Assembly (NCBI RefSeq): GCF_016595505.1
Contig: NZ_JAENIL010000008.1
Location: forward strand, 62,001-126,000
DNA: 64,000 bases
Direction of reading: 5' to 3'
From: Pelagicoccus mobilis
Lineage (GTDB): Bacteria; Verrucomicrobiota; Verrucomicrobiia; Opitutales; Opitutaceae
Position 1 is the stretch's first letter; each line of letters begins with the position of its first letter. Position numbers and translations under genes: made by a program. The notes under the pieces are model-generated. The model was not told the origin of the DNA. It was given only the letters and a program-made list of their open reading frames with translations, and ran no database searches. This document shows positions 35,504-43,074 of the stretch, one piece after another.

Positions 35504-35749
35504 ATGATTGAAACGCAGATCAAGGAATCGCTGTTGAAGCTCCAGAGTTCGATCGATGGAGCGGATGGCGCAGGAATTAGGGAAAGTATGGCTGAGATCG
35601 ATACGGCGCTGAAAGAGCACCGTCGGGAGATTGATGCTCAGTTGAAGCATTTTTTGAAGAACCGCAGCTATATAAAGGCGCTCATGTATTTGAATGGGGA
35701 GTCTGACATTCCGAAGGGGAAGTGCAGTGGTCGAAAGGACTTTTCTTAA
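35504..35749 (+). CDS. Small helical protein upstream of SUI1
   Basis: An 81-residue hypothetical protein, nearly all helix-forming (IKESLLKLQSSID ... IRESMAEIDTALKEHRREIDAQLKHFLKNRSY), with a short Cys/Lys tail. GGTGGG three bases before the ATG at 35504 is an acceptable ribosome binding site. The stop is 1 bp before the ATG of the SUI1 gene, so the two are translationally coupled. I do not recognise the family. It could be a ribosome- or tRNA-associated factor (inference from the neighbour only). Confidence 0.7.
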   Translation: MIETQIKESLLKLQSSIDGADGAGIRESMAEIDTALKEHRREIDAQLKHFLKNRSYIKALMYLNGESDIPKGKCSGRKDFS

Positions 35750-35750
35750 G

Positions 35751-36146
35751 ATGGGAAAGGGAAACAAGAGAGTCTCGACTGACGGCGGGGATGGATTGAG
35801 CTCCAATCCTTTTGGAGGGCTTGATTTGGGAGGCTTGCCGAGCGCTCCGGAAGCCTCGTCGCCTGTTCGGCCCGCTAAGGAGGAGAAGACTGCGAAGAAG
35901 AACCGCGGCCGTCTCGATGTGAAGTGCGAAAAGGCGGGGCGTGGTGGAAAGACCGTGACGGTGGTTTCCGGTTGGAAGGGGATCGCCAACGAGGAGAAAC
36001 AAGTATTGGCGAAGTCGATACAAAAACGCTGTGGCGTCGGTGGAGCCGTGAAGAACGGCAACATCGAGATCCAGGGCGATAAGCGCGAGGAAGCGAAAGC
36101 CGTACTGGAGGATGCTGGCTTTCGCGTCGTGTTTGCTGGCGGGTGA
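35751..36146 (+). CDS. SUI1/eIF1-like translation factor (YciH family)
   Basis: A 131-residue protein. Residues 1-55 are a charged, Gly/Pro/Lys-rich lead (VRPAKEEKTAKKN). Residues 58-131 are an SUI1 domain with RLDVKCEKAGRGGKTVTVVSGW, LAKSIQKRCGVGGAVKNGNIEIQGD and a final FRVVFAGG. In eukaryotes eIF1 monitors start codons; the bacterial YciH family is thought to act in initiation fidelity or repression. The ATG at 35751 is one base after the stop of the small upstream gene. Confidence 0.9.
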   Translation: MGKGNKRVSTDGGDGLSSNPFGGLDLGGLPSAPEASSPVRPAKEEKTAKKNRGRLDVKCEKAGRGGKTVTVVSGWKGIANEEKQVLAKSIQKRCGVGGAVKNGNIEIQGDKREEAKAVLEDAGFRVVFAGG

Positions 36147-36153
36147 TTTGGAC

Positions 36154-36176
36154 TTCGGCGGAGCGGCCGTCCCACC
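36154..36176. repeat. REP-like hairpin between SUI1 and metF
   Basis: On the minus strand it reads AGGTGGGACGGCCGCTCCGC, with a short stem CGGC / GCCG (36156-36159 and 36166-36169). It separates the convergent SUI1 and metF genes. Confidence 0.5.
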
Positions 36177-36185
36177 TAATCGAGC

Positions 36186-37076
36186 TTATTCGGAAACGGT
36201 TGCTGTCCGGAATGCTGACATAAGTTCTGTGGCGACGTCTGAGCGGTTCAGGGCGTAGAGGTGGATGCCCGGCAGTCCCATTTCGATGAGGTCCTGGATT
36301 TGCTCGGTTGCCCAGCGAATGCCGATTTGGCGGACGAGTTCTTTGTCTTCGCCAGCATTATTTAAATGGGACTCGAGTTCCTTGGGGAGGGATGCTCCGC
36401 ACATGCTCGTAATGCGTTTGATCTGCTTGACCGAGAGCACCGGCATGATGCCAGGGATAACAGGAACTGAGATGTCGAGCTTGTCGGCTTCTTCGAGAAA
36501 GCGGTAGAGGTCGGCATTGTCGAAAAAGAGCTGGGTCGTTATGAATGAGGCGCCCGCGTCTACCTTTGTCTTGAGGTGACGCAGGTCCGTAGCGAGGTCG
36601 GGAGCCTCCGGGTGCTTTTCGGGATAGCCAGCGACTCCGATTGCGATGTCCGGGTGCAGTTCCTTGATGAAGGCGACGAGGTCCGACGCGTACGCAAATC
36701 CGTTTTCGGCGACCACAAAGGAGTCGGCGTCTTTCGGGGGGTCTCCACGAAGAGCCATGATATTGCGGTAGCCTGAGTCGTAGAGTCCGTTGATCGTTTC
36801 CGCGAGTTCGTCGCGGCTGGCTCCTACGCAAGTGAGGTGTGGCATGATGTTGAATTCATGCTCGTCGCGAAGGAGCTGGCAGGCTTGGGCCGAGCGATCG
36901 CGAGTGCTTCCTCCTGCTCCGTAGGTGACGGAGACGAAATCAGGCTGGTAAAAGGCAAGGTCATCGCCGGATTCGACGAGCTTTTCGAGCGCTTCTTCCG
37001 TTTTTGGGGGGAAGAACTCTACGGAAAGAAGTGGGTGATCGGCTGAAAATAGCTGGCTGATGGGAGTCTGGCTCAT
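36186..37076 (-). CDS. metF: 5,10-methylenetetrahydrofolate reductase
   Basis: A 296-residue flavoenzyme making 5-methyl-THF for methionine synthesis. LSVEFFPPKTEEALEKL, the catalytic-Glu context, is at the N-terminus. VTYGAGGSTRDRS, HLTCVGASRDELAETINGLYDSGYRNIMALRGDPP and DAGASFITTQLFFD follow. Length is right for bacterial MetF. It stands alone on the minus strand; an inverted repeat ATATCAAC / GTTGATAT lies 25-53 bp upstream and may be its operator. Confidence 0.95.
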   Translation of the reverse strand: MSQTPISQLFSADHPLLSVEFFPPKTEEALEKLVESGDDLAFYQPDFVSVTYGAGGSTRDRSAQACQLLRDEHEFNIMPHLTCVGASRDELAETINGLYDSGYRNIMALRGDPPKDADSFVVAENGFAYASDLVAFIKELHPDIAIGVAGYPEKHPEAPDLATDLRHLKTKVDAGASFITTQLFFDNADLYRFLEEADKLDISVPVIPGIMPVLSVKQIKRITSMCGASLPKELESHLNNAGEDKELVRQIGIRWATEQIQDLIEMGLPGIHLYALNRSDVATELMSAFRTATVSE

Positions 37077-37101
37077 GTGAAAAGGGAAATTGGATTAGAA
37101 A

Positions 37102-37129
37102 ATATCAACGTATCAGGATTTGTTGATAT
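37102..37129. promoter_or_regulatory. Inverted repeat upstream of metF
   Basis: ATATCAAC (37102-37109) and GTTGATAT (37122-37129) are perfect inverted 8-mers with a 12-bp spacer, 25 bp upstream of metF. ATATCAA / TTGATAT half-sites are reminiscent of ArsR-family operators, so a methionine-pathway repressor is one possibility. Nothing in the window encodes it. Confidence 0.4.
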
Positions 37130-37286
37130 GATTTTTATGGGCTGTAGTTCAAGCAGAAATTGTAAAATGAGGGAGCTGTAGAGATGCGCAACCTCACGAT
37201 CTGAAATTGGGGTTGGGGATGGCTTGCTAGGGCGGTCGAAGTTTTAGGGATTGCCAAGGAGGAGGGGGCGTCTTTGCGTGTGCGGT

Positions 37287-37892
37287 ATGTCGACACAGCA
37301 AGTCATTAGCTTTAATTACACGCTTCGCAACAAGGCCGGTGAGGTTCTCGACCAGAGCCCAGAGGGGCGTCCGTTGGAATTTCTCTCCGGAGTGGGCCAG
37401 ATCATCGAAGGCTTGGAAGAGCGTTTGGTTGGAATGGAAAGCGGTCAGAAGGAGGAGGTCATCGTGCGTCCTGAGAAGGGGTATGGCTTCCGTGACGAGG
37501 CTCAGATCGATGTGGTAAACATCGCTCAGCTTCCAGTGGACCAGGTGAAGGTTGGCGACTATTTCCAGGCTGGGCAGGATCGCCATTCACCGATCGTTCG
37601 CGTGGTGAAGGTAGAAGGCGATAATATCACTCTCGATGCCAACCATCCACTTGCGGGTGAGGATCTGGTATTTGATGTCGATGTTGTCGGAAAGCGTGAA
37701 GCGACTGAAGAAGAGCTTTCACACGGTCATGCTCACGGAGCAGGTGGCTGCTGTGGTGGTGGCGGCGGCGGCGGCTGCGGTTGCAGTGGCGAAGAAGCTC
37801 CTGCGGAGCCGGCGGCCGAAGAAGGCGGTTGCTGCGGTGGCGGCGAGCAAAGCCAAGGACAGAGTGGTGGTGGTTGCGGTTGTAGCCACTAA
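37287..37892 (+). CDS. SlyD-like FKBP peptidyl-prolyl isomerase with Cys-rich metal-binding tail
   Basis: A 201-residue protein. Residues 1-70 and 120-140 form an FKBP domain (ISFNYTLRNKAGEVLDQSPEG, GVGQIIEGLEERLVGM, GYGFRD). The IF insert lies between (INIAQLPVDQ-like, VGDYFQAG), and DANHPLAGEDLVFDVDVVG closes the domain. From residue 150 there is a His/Gly/Cys-rich tail with eight cysteines in two GGCCGGG...CGC repeats. SlyD tails bind Ni(II) and other metals. No hydrogenase or urease genes are near. The ATG at 37287 (MSTQQV) starts the conserved fold. Confidence 0.92.
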   Translation: MSTQQVISFNYTLRNKAGEVLDQSPEGRPLEFLSGVGQIIEGLEERLVGMESGQKEEVIVRPEKGYGFRDEAQIDVVNIAQLPVDQVKVGDYFQAGQDRHSPIVRVVKVEGDNITLDANHPLAGEDLVFDVDVVGKREATEEELSHGHAHGAGGCCGGGGGGGCGCSGEEAPAEPAAEEGGCCGGGEQSQGQSGGGCGCSH

Positions 37893-37915
37893 TCCCGTCT
37901 AGATAGATTTTGAAA

Positions 37916-37950
37916 AAGAAAGGACCGCCCAATCGAGCGGTCCTTTTTTT
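37916..37950. terminator. Bidirectional intrinsic terminator
   Basis: AGGACCGC (37921-37928) pairs with GCGGTCCT (37937-37944) across an 8-nt loop. A T run follows on the plus strand and an A-rich run precedes it. It lies between the convergent SlyD-like and FKBP genes. Confidence 0.88.
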
Positions 37951-37986
37951 GTAAATAGGTTGATCGGCCGTGCTGCCTTTAGCGGT

Positions 37987-38508
37987 TTAGTTGAAATCGA
38001 CGAGCTCGACGTCGAAGACAAGGATGGAGTTTGGCGGGATGACTGGCGGGCTCCCGCGTAGGCCGTATGCGATCTTGGCTGGGATGATGAGTTTGCGCTT
38101 TTCACCCTTTTTCATGAGTAGAAAGGCTTCATCCCAACCGGAAATGACTCGTCCGTTGCCGACAGGGAACTCGATTGGCTTGTCGCGTTTGAAGGAGCTA
38201 TCGAACTCTGTTCCGTCCAAGAGTGTTCCGCGGTAGTGGGCGCTGACCAGTTGACCTTTTTCGGGAGGAACGCCTTCGCCTTCCTTTTCCACGATGTAGT
38301 GAAGACCGCTCTCTGTGGATAACGCTTCGGGGAAGAGCTTTTTGATCTCCTCGACTTGGAAGCCATGGCTGAGAGTTGGCTCTTGGGATTCGAGATAGCG
38401 TACGCGTTCTTCCAGGTCGGAGACTTTCTGGTCGTTCTTGCCACATCCGGCAAGAAGGAGAAGGGCAGCAGCTGCGGCTGCAAAAGTGATTTTTGAAGTA
38501 ATCTTCAT
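37987..38508 (-). CDS. FKBP-type peptidyl-prolyl isomerase, lipoprotein
   Basis: A 173-residue lipoprotein with signal ending LLLLAGC (Cys near 22), a short coiled coil (VSDLEERVRYLESQ) and an FKBP domain from about residue 65. The domain has LVSAHYRGTLLDGTEFDSSF, FPVGNGRVISGWDEAFLLMKKGEKRKLIIP, AYGLRGSPPVIPPNSILVFDVELV and thus the full active-site set. It is predicted to help fold proteins in the periplasm. It is convergent with the SlyD-like gene, and a bidirectional terminator separates them. Confidence 0.93.
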   Translation of the reverse strand: MKITSKITFAAAAAALLLLAGCGKNDQKVSDLEERVRYLESQEPTLSHGFQVEEIKKLFPEALSTESGLHYIVEKEGEGVPPEKGQLVSAHYRGTLLDGTEFDSSFKRDKPIEFPVGNGRVISGWDEAFLLMKKGEKRKLIIPAKIAYGLRGSPPVIPPNSILVFDVELVDFN

Positions 38509-38575
38509 TTGATTTTAGGGTGGTTGATAATTGAATTGGCAAGGTATCCGGAATGTCCGGACACGCTCAAGCCCT

Positions 38576-39301
38576 ATGTCAGATTCGGAGTCCTCCAGTG
38601 CCAATTTCCAGTCTTCGCCTTTACGGCGGGCTGATGTGCGCTTCAGCAAGCACCCACGCGCAAAACGCTATTTAGCGAAGGTCGATCGGGAGGGGAACAT
38701 CGTGTTGACCGTGCCAAAGCGCGGAACTCAGCGAGATGCCCTGGCGTTCGCGAATGACCATAGGGATTGGTTGTTCGAGGAGCAGCAAAAGGCTCGAGCA
38801 GCTTTGGTTGATCCGAAACGATTGAGAGGTCTTCAAAGAGGAGATCGGATTTGGTTTCGCGGCGAAAGGGTCGAGCTTTCGATCGAAAAGGATTGGGGCC
38901 GGCCCTTGCTTTGTTTTGCGGAGCGCAGGGTTTACATTGCGGACGAGGACATGGATTTGAGGCGACCGTTGAAGGGCTTTCTCAAGGAGATGGCTAAGCG
39001 GGAGTTTCCCGCTCTTGTGCAATCCTATGCCTCGAAGTTTGGCTTGGAGGTAAAGAAGGTGGTGATTCGCGATCAGAAGACACGGTGGGGGTCGTGCTCG
39101 ACGAGTGGCACTATCTCGCTCAACTGGCGCCTCATACTGGCCAGCGAATCGACGCGTGACTACGTTATCATACATGAATTGATGCACATGAGACGTTTCG
39201 ATCACTCTCCCGAGTTTTGGGCTCTGGTCGAGGAGGCTTGCCCTTCCTATCGCGAACATGAGCGTTGGTTGAAAAGGCATCAGGAAGAGCTCGCATGGTG
39301 A
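38576..39301 (+). CDS. YgjP-like M48-type zinc metallopeptidase
   Basis: A 241-residue soluble protein of the DUF45/YgjP group. The zinc motif is VIIHELMHMRRFDHSPEFW (HExxH plus the third-ligand His), preceded by the family landmark KTRWGSCSTSGTISLNWRL. The N-terminus includes VRFSKHPRAKRYLAKVDREGNIVLTVP, a beta-rich substrate-side region. No signal peptide is present. The ATG at 38576 was chosen over an in-frame TTG at 38531. The cellular role of this family is not established. Confidence 0.9.
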   Translation: MSDSESSSANFQSSPLRRADVRFSKHPRAKRYLAKVDREGNIVLTVPKRGTQRDALAFANDHRDWLFEEQQKARAALVDPKRLRGLQRGDRIWFRGERVELSIEKDWGRPLLCFAERRVYIADEDMDLRRPLKGFLKEMAKREFPALVQSYASKFGLEVKKVVIRDQKTRWGSCSTSGTISLNWRLILASESTRDYVIIHELMHMRRFDHSPEFWALVEEACPSYREHERWLKRHQEELAW

Positions 39302-39402
39302 AGGTGCCGAAGTCAGCAAGATTCCCGGTAACCTTGTGATCTACAAAAGTGTATCGAGTGGTGAGACTGTCACTCCTCGGCAGGAATCAACTCCCTCCTC
39401 TT

Positions 39403-39747
39403 ATGAATAATCACGTTCGAATTGTCGCTTATCTCCATATCGCATTTGGCGCGCTTTCTTTGCTGGCCGCGATTGTCACTTTTATCGCTCTTGGTGCAGT
39501 CGGTGGACTGGTGGTCGTGCAAGGGGAAATTGGGGCTGCCGGGATCCTAGGAGTCGTCGCGGTGTTTGTTGCGGGCTTGCTTTCGGTATTAGCGATTCCG
39601 GACCTGCTGGGAGGTTGGGCGCTTTTGGTAGGGAAACCTTGGGGACGACCGTTGGTGATTGTGATTAGTTTTCTAAGTTTGCTGAACATCCCCTTTGGCA
39701 CGGTGGTGGGAATTTATTCTCTTTGGGCTTTGTTGCGGAAAGCGTAA
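39403..39747 (+). CDS. Small integral membrane protein
   Basis: A 114-residue protein with three or four hydrophobic helices: about 7-33 (VAYLHIAFGALSLLAAIVTF), 45-62, 65-80 and 88-108. Only a few charged residues separate them. It resembles unnamed small membrane proteins with a YLHIAFGA start that occur in many bacteria. No function is known. The ATG at 39403 is preceded by CTCCTC-rich sequence but no clear Shine-Dalgarno element. It lies about 100 bp after the YgjP-like gene. Confidence 0.72.
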   Translation: MNNHVRIVAYLHIAFGALSLLAAIVTFIALGAVGGLVVVQGEIGAAGILGVVAVFVAGLLSVLAIPDLLGGWALLVGKPWGRPLVIVISFLSLLNIPFGTVVGIYSLWALLRKA

Positions 39748-39805
39748 CGGAACCCGAGGCTTAATACCGCTCGGCAAAGAGCTTTGATCTTTTCGCTCTA
39801 AATAG

Positions 39806-39836
39806 TTGTGCCCGTTAGGGACAACGGGCTCTACCC
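39806..39836. repeat. REP-like hairpin
   Basis: A perfect 7-bp stem GCCCGTT / AACGGGC (39810-39816 and 39823-39829) is followed by TCTACC. On the minus strand it reads GTAGAGCCCGTTGTCCC..., closely similar to the element at 47136-47164. Confidence 0.65.
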
Positions 39837-39856
39837 TTCGGGGCTTGGGGGAAGAA

Positions 39857-39900
39857 AGAAAAAAACTCCGCGTCCAGCTGTGCAGCCGGAGGGCGGAGTT
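39857..39900 (-). terminator. Intrinsic terminator of the 79-residue protein gene
   Basis: On the minus strand AACTCCGC pairs with GCGGAGTT (39893-39900 and 39864-39871) with inner pairing around CAGCTG, followed by a run of T. Confidence 0.8.
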
Positions 39901-39957
39901 GTTCAAAGTCTCTTGGACTAGGAATTTGTGTCCGTAAAATAAATACGGAACTGATAT

Positions 39958-40197
39958 TTAGATCATGCAGGCGGTTTCGCAGTCGGCATTGAGCATGAGG
40001 TACTCGTCGAGGCTAACCATCGATTCGGAAACGACGCGTGGCATGTAGTCGCCGCGGATGAGTCGGTTTTTAGCGTGCAAGATGATGTCGAGGACCGGGT
40101 CGATGCTAATGTGTGCGTAGCGTGGATCGTCGAGCTGGACCTTGATGTAGGTCTCCAGGTCTCTCAGTGTGAGTTGCGTGTCTATGCACAGTGTCAT
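39958..40197 (-). CDS. Small protein of unknown function (79 residues)
   Basis: I do not recognise this protein. It is soluble and helical: TLRDLETYIKVQLDDPRYAHISIDPVLDIILHAKNRLI, then VSESMVSLDEYLMLNADCETACMI with two cysteines at the end. TAAGGAGG five bases before the ATG is the strongest ribosome binding site I noticed in the window, so the gene is very likely real and well translated. It has its own terminator and a long AT-rich upstream region. Confidence 0.78.
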   Translation of the reverse strand: MTLCIDTQLTLRDLETYIKVQLDDPRYAHISIDPVLDIILHAKNRLIRGDYMPRVVSESMVSLDEYLMLNADCETACMI

Positions 40198-40536
40198 GGT
40201 TCCTCCTTATCTCTATGTTGCTTTGTGAATTTCGGGTTGGATTGATTTCCTTTCCCAGACTATCGTCTAAAAATCTAAATTTGTTAAGTCTGGGGACAGT
40301 TAAAGAACCGTGAAGTTCACTTTGTATCCATAATTTTGAGATTCTATTACAAGGCTTTTACGAATACATAGGGTAATATGGATTCACTTTTTGGGTACTT
40401 GTTAAAATTTTGCGAAGGAAGGTCCTCTGTACTCTGTTGGGGATGAGACTCGTAGGTGAGTCCGATTTTGTTCCATCTATATTTTGGAAAATGTTGTTTC
40501 GTCCGATGAGTAGGGTGCGCTAGCTTGAGAACGCTT
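40198..40536. promoter_or_regulatory. AT-rich divergent intergenic region with two inverted repeats
   Basis: This 339-bp gap between the 79-residue protein gene and the HDOD gene is clearly more AT-rich than its surroundings and holds no credible gene. Two structures stand out: CCCAGACT ... AGTCTGGG (40254-40261 and 40287-40294, 25-bp spacer), and the palindrome GTGAA-G-TTCAC at 40310-40320. Both genes are probably transcribed outward from it. Confidence 0.5.
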
Positions 40537-41394
40537 ATGACAGAATACCCCTACCAGATTTCCCCAGTTGAAATGAAGGCCGCTGCACTGAAGATGCCGG
40601 CTTCGCCGGAGATTTTTGTTAAGCTGGGGCGATTGCTTAAGGATAAGGACACGGAGATGTCTGATGTCCTTGGATTGGTTCAACGTGATCCGACGTTGGT
40701 GGCTCAGGTGTTTCGTATCGCTAACACGGCTTATTTCAATACTGGCGATCCGGTCGAAAATCTGGAGGAGGGAATTAACCGAATTGGCTTTCAGGAACTG
40801 CATCGGGTAATCGGCGTCGCTTCAATTTCCGGGGTCTTCAAGTATTGGAATTTAGCATACAAGGTAAGTGGGGATGTTATCTGGCATAACGCGCTGGCGA
40901 CTGGATTGGCGATGGAGGAGCTAGCTGCCGTCAATGGAGAAGATCGAAGCGATGCATATACGGCTGGCGTCTTGAAGTCGCTGGGAAAGCTTCTGATCGA
41001 CAATTGCGCAAAGACTCATTCGAAGCCGCCTATTTTCGATACGGATTCAGGAACGCCCGTGTTGATGTGGGAGGAGAGCGTGTTTGGAACGACGAATCCC
41101 AAGATGGCTGACTTCGTGATGGAATCTTGGAGCTTTCCGGAAATGCAGCTGGCCGCGATTCGTTTCCAGTATCAGCCCGAGTTGGCTCCGGAGGGAAGCC
41201 GATACGCCCGCATGCTGAATATCGCGAGCGGCATAGCCGAGAAGCTTGGCAAGCCTGTCCCCGGGGAGTCTAGTTATTGGGAAATGGAAGAGTCGGCTTT
41301 TGCGGAAGCGGGACTGGATGCAGGCGACATTAAAAGTGTAACTGGCCGGAGTTCGGAGAAACTTAAGCGACTCCTGAAAGCTCTTGGTGAGTAG
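40537..41394 (+). CDS. HDOD-domain protein
   Basis: A 285-residue single-domain HDOD protein. AAALKMPASPEIFVKLGRLLKD, VLGLVQRDPTLVAQVFRIANTAYFN and INRIGFQELHRVIGVASI are the classical first half; the second half has HNALATGLAMEELAA and AYTAGVLKSLGKLLID. HDOD domains resemble HD phosphohydrolases without catalytic residues and act in signalling (chemotaxis, cell cycle, c-di-GMP-linked processes). The ATG at 40537 was taken over a TTG at 40525. Its 3' end overlaps the convergent ABC1 kinase gene by 32 bp. Confidence 0.9.
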   Translation: MTEYPYQISPVEMKAAALKMPASPEIFVKLGRLLKDKDTEMSDVLGLVQRDPTLVAQVFRIANTAYFNTGDPVENLEEGINRIGFQELHRVIGVASISGVFKYWNLAYKVSGDVIWHNALATGLAMEELAAVNGEDRSDAYTAGVLKSLGKLLIDNCAKTHSKPPIFDTDSGTPVLMWEESVFGTTNPKMADFVMESWSFPEMQLAAIRFQYQPELAPEGSRYARMLNIASGIAEKLGKPVPGESSYWEMEESAFAEAGLDAGDIKSVTGRSSEKLKRLLKALGE

Positions 41395-42943
41395 GAGTTC
41401 TGCTTAGCAGCCTTTGCATTAGATTGAGCTGGATGCGTGGAGTCATCCAGCAAAGGCTGAAAGCGAGTGAATTGATATCCCGTGATGTGACTGGCATCTT
41501 AGGGATATGGAGATGGAGGATTTCCTGAACGAACTTCTCTCCCACGTACTTCCCTATTGCGGGGAGGAATGTGTTTTCTGGATCGAGATCGCACAAGACG
41601 CCTTGAAGCGTGAGAATTGTTTTCCGGTATACGAGTAACTGCTTTTTAAAACGAATCCCTTTCAGAGCCAATCGATCTATCAAGGCTGTGACATCTTCCA
41701 AATGAGGATAGCCTATGAACGGCAATTGGAGAATGCTGTTGTGCGATTCTTCTCTTATAGTTTTTAGGTCTTGGTCAGTTTGCGAATGGGATAGGTTTTG
41801 CAGCGAGTTCGAGAGAAGTTCGTCATCTCGTAAGAATAAAGCGGATACGATTCGGAGGATTTGGTGACGGTCCTTGGGGGCGATTCTCTCTACGAGTGCC
41901 CAATCGATCAATTTGAGGTTTCCAGTCTTTTCGTCCACGATCAGGTTTCCTGGATGTGGGTCGGCGTGTAGGAAAGATGCTTTCTCGGCTTTTTGAAAAA
42001 GAGGTTGTGCGATGAATACTTGAATGAGGCGGTTGGCGAGATGACGACGTTCTAGGCTTCGATTTGTGAAGGCTTCGGTTACTTTAACGCCTTCTTCGTA
42101 AGACATTGCGGTGATCGTGTCGGTACAGAGTTCAGGCGAGAGCTCTGGTATTTGGATTCCGGTTACGTTCGCGTATTCCGATTTCGCTTCCTTTAAGTTT
42201 TTCTGCTCGTTACTGAACTCGAGTTCTGGAAGTAGGTGGTCGCGAATGTCGGCGATGATTTCTGCAAGGTTTACTGATGATAATAGATCGAGTTCCTTGC
42301 TTTGATCTAGGTTCTGGATGAGTCCGTCCCATATTGACATCTCTTCCCAGAAGTATGCTCCGATATTGGGTTTGAGTACTTTGAAAACGCCTTCTCGTCG
42401 ATGGTCTGACTCTGGGGGGATAAACGAGAAGCGAACGACTGCGGCAACGCTCGCTTCGGAGTGGATGAGCTCTTCGACCTGGATCGAGTAGCGTTCGATT
42501 TTCGAGCCGAGCTGATCGCGAATCGTTTTGAAGATGTAGGTGGGATCGACGTCGCGAATCGAGTTTTCGAGCTGGATGAGAGCTTCGCGAAGCTCCGGGG
42601 CCAGATTTCGGTTTCGGGAAACGACCTGCCCGAGCTTTTGGAGCGTAGGCATCTCCGAGAGGAATATGAGCAGGCGTTGTTGCGGAGTGAGGTCGAGGTC
42701 AGTCAGCAACTTCTCAAGCCTTGGGACAAGGCGGCTTGGGGAGAGGTGGTCTACGAAATAGCGGAAGGCGGAGCTGAGTACTGGTTTCCATTGTGCGTAG
42801 CATGATGGAAGCAGGTTTTCTACGTGGAGCAGCTGACAAGCGATGCGACCTAGCTCCTCGTCGTTTGCGTCTCTTTCCACTTTTCTCGCGAGAGAAGAGG
42901 AGAGTTTTTTGAGTGCTCGTTTTTTAGGGTAGTGCTCCGTCAT
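41363..42943 (-). CDS. ABC1/AarF/UbiB-family atypical kinase
   Basis: A 526-residue protein of the ABC1 kinase-like family, known for roles in quinone synthesis. Kinase-like motifs are visible: the lysine in GVFKVLKPNIG, the ExD-like ELEFSNEQKN, the catalytic loop FLHADPHPGNLIVDE and the metal site LKLIDWALVERI. The KxGQ motif of UbiB is only loosely kept (LQKLGQVVSR). No membrane anchor is evident at the C-terminus, which differs from many UbiB proteins. Its Shine-Dalgarno AGGAG lies in a perfect 12-bp hairpin just before the ATG. It follows the topoisomerase A gene by about 130 bp. Confidence 0.87.
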   Translation of the reverse strand: MTEHYPKKRALKKLSSSLARKVERDANDEELGRIACQLLHVENLLPSCYAQWKPVLSSAFRYFVDHLSPSRLVPRLEKLLTDLDLTPQQRLLIFLSEMPTLQKLGQVVSRNRNLAPELREALIQLENSIRDVDPTYIFKTIRDQLGSKIERYSIQVEELIHSEASVAAVVRFSFIPPESDHRREGVFKVLKPNIGAYFWEEMSIWDGLIQNLDQSKELDLLSSVNLAEIIADIRDHLLPELEFSNEQKNLKEAKSEYANVTGIQIPELSPELCTDTITAMSYEEGVKVTEAFTNRSLERRHLANRLIQVFIAQPLFQKAEKASFLHADPHPGNLIVDEKTGNLKLIDWALVERIAPKDRHQILRIVSALFLRDDELLSNSLQNLSHSQTDQDLKTIREESHNSILQLPFIGYPHLEDVTALIDRLALKGIRFKKQLLVYRKTILTLQGVLCDLDPENTFLPAIGKYVGEKFVQEILHLHIPKMPVTSRDINSLAFSLCWMTPRIQLNLMQRLLSRTPTHQELSGVA

Positions 42944-42946
42944 CTA

Positions 42947-42981
42947 ATCATTCTCCTGACGCCTTACGGCAGGAGAATGAT
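42947..42981 (-). promoter_or_regulatory. Hairpin that sequesters the ribosome binding site of the ABC1 kinase gene
   Basis: On the minus strand ATCATTCTCCTG (42981-42970) pairs perfectly with CAGGAGAATGAT (42958-42947) over an 11-nt loop. The second arm contains AGGAG, 9 nt before the ATG, and ends 3 nt from it. No T run follows, so it is not a terminator. Such a structure would block ribosome loading until opened by heat, a ligand, an RNA or a protein. Confidence 0.7.
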
Positions 42982-43074
42982 ATCCCAAGGAAATAGGTTC
43001 TCAAGGGAGACTAGCTGCCTCCTCGCTTTTAGAAGGAAACGTAATTGGCAAAGTAGAAGGTGTCCTAAAGGGGA

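Noticed and set aside
37077-37286. A SAM or THF riboswitch before metF
   Set aside because: Apart from the single inverted repeat ATATCAAC/GTTGATAT there is no multi-helix aptamer pattern.
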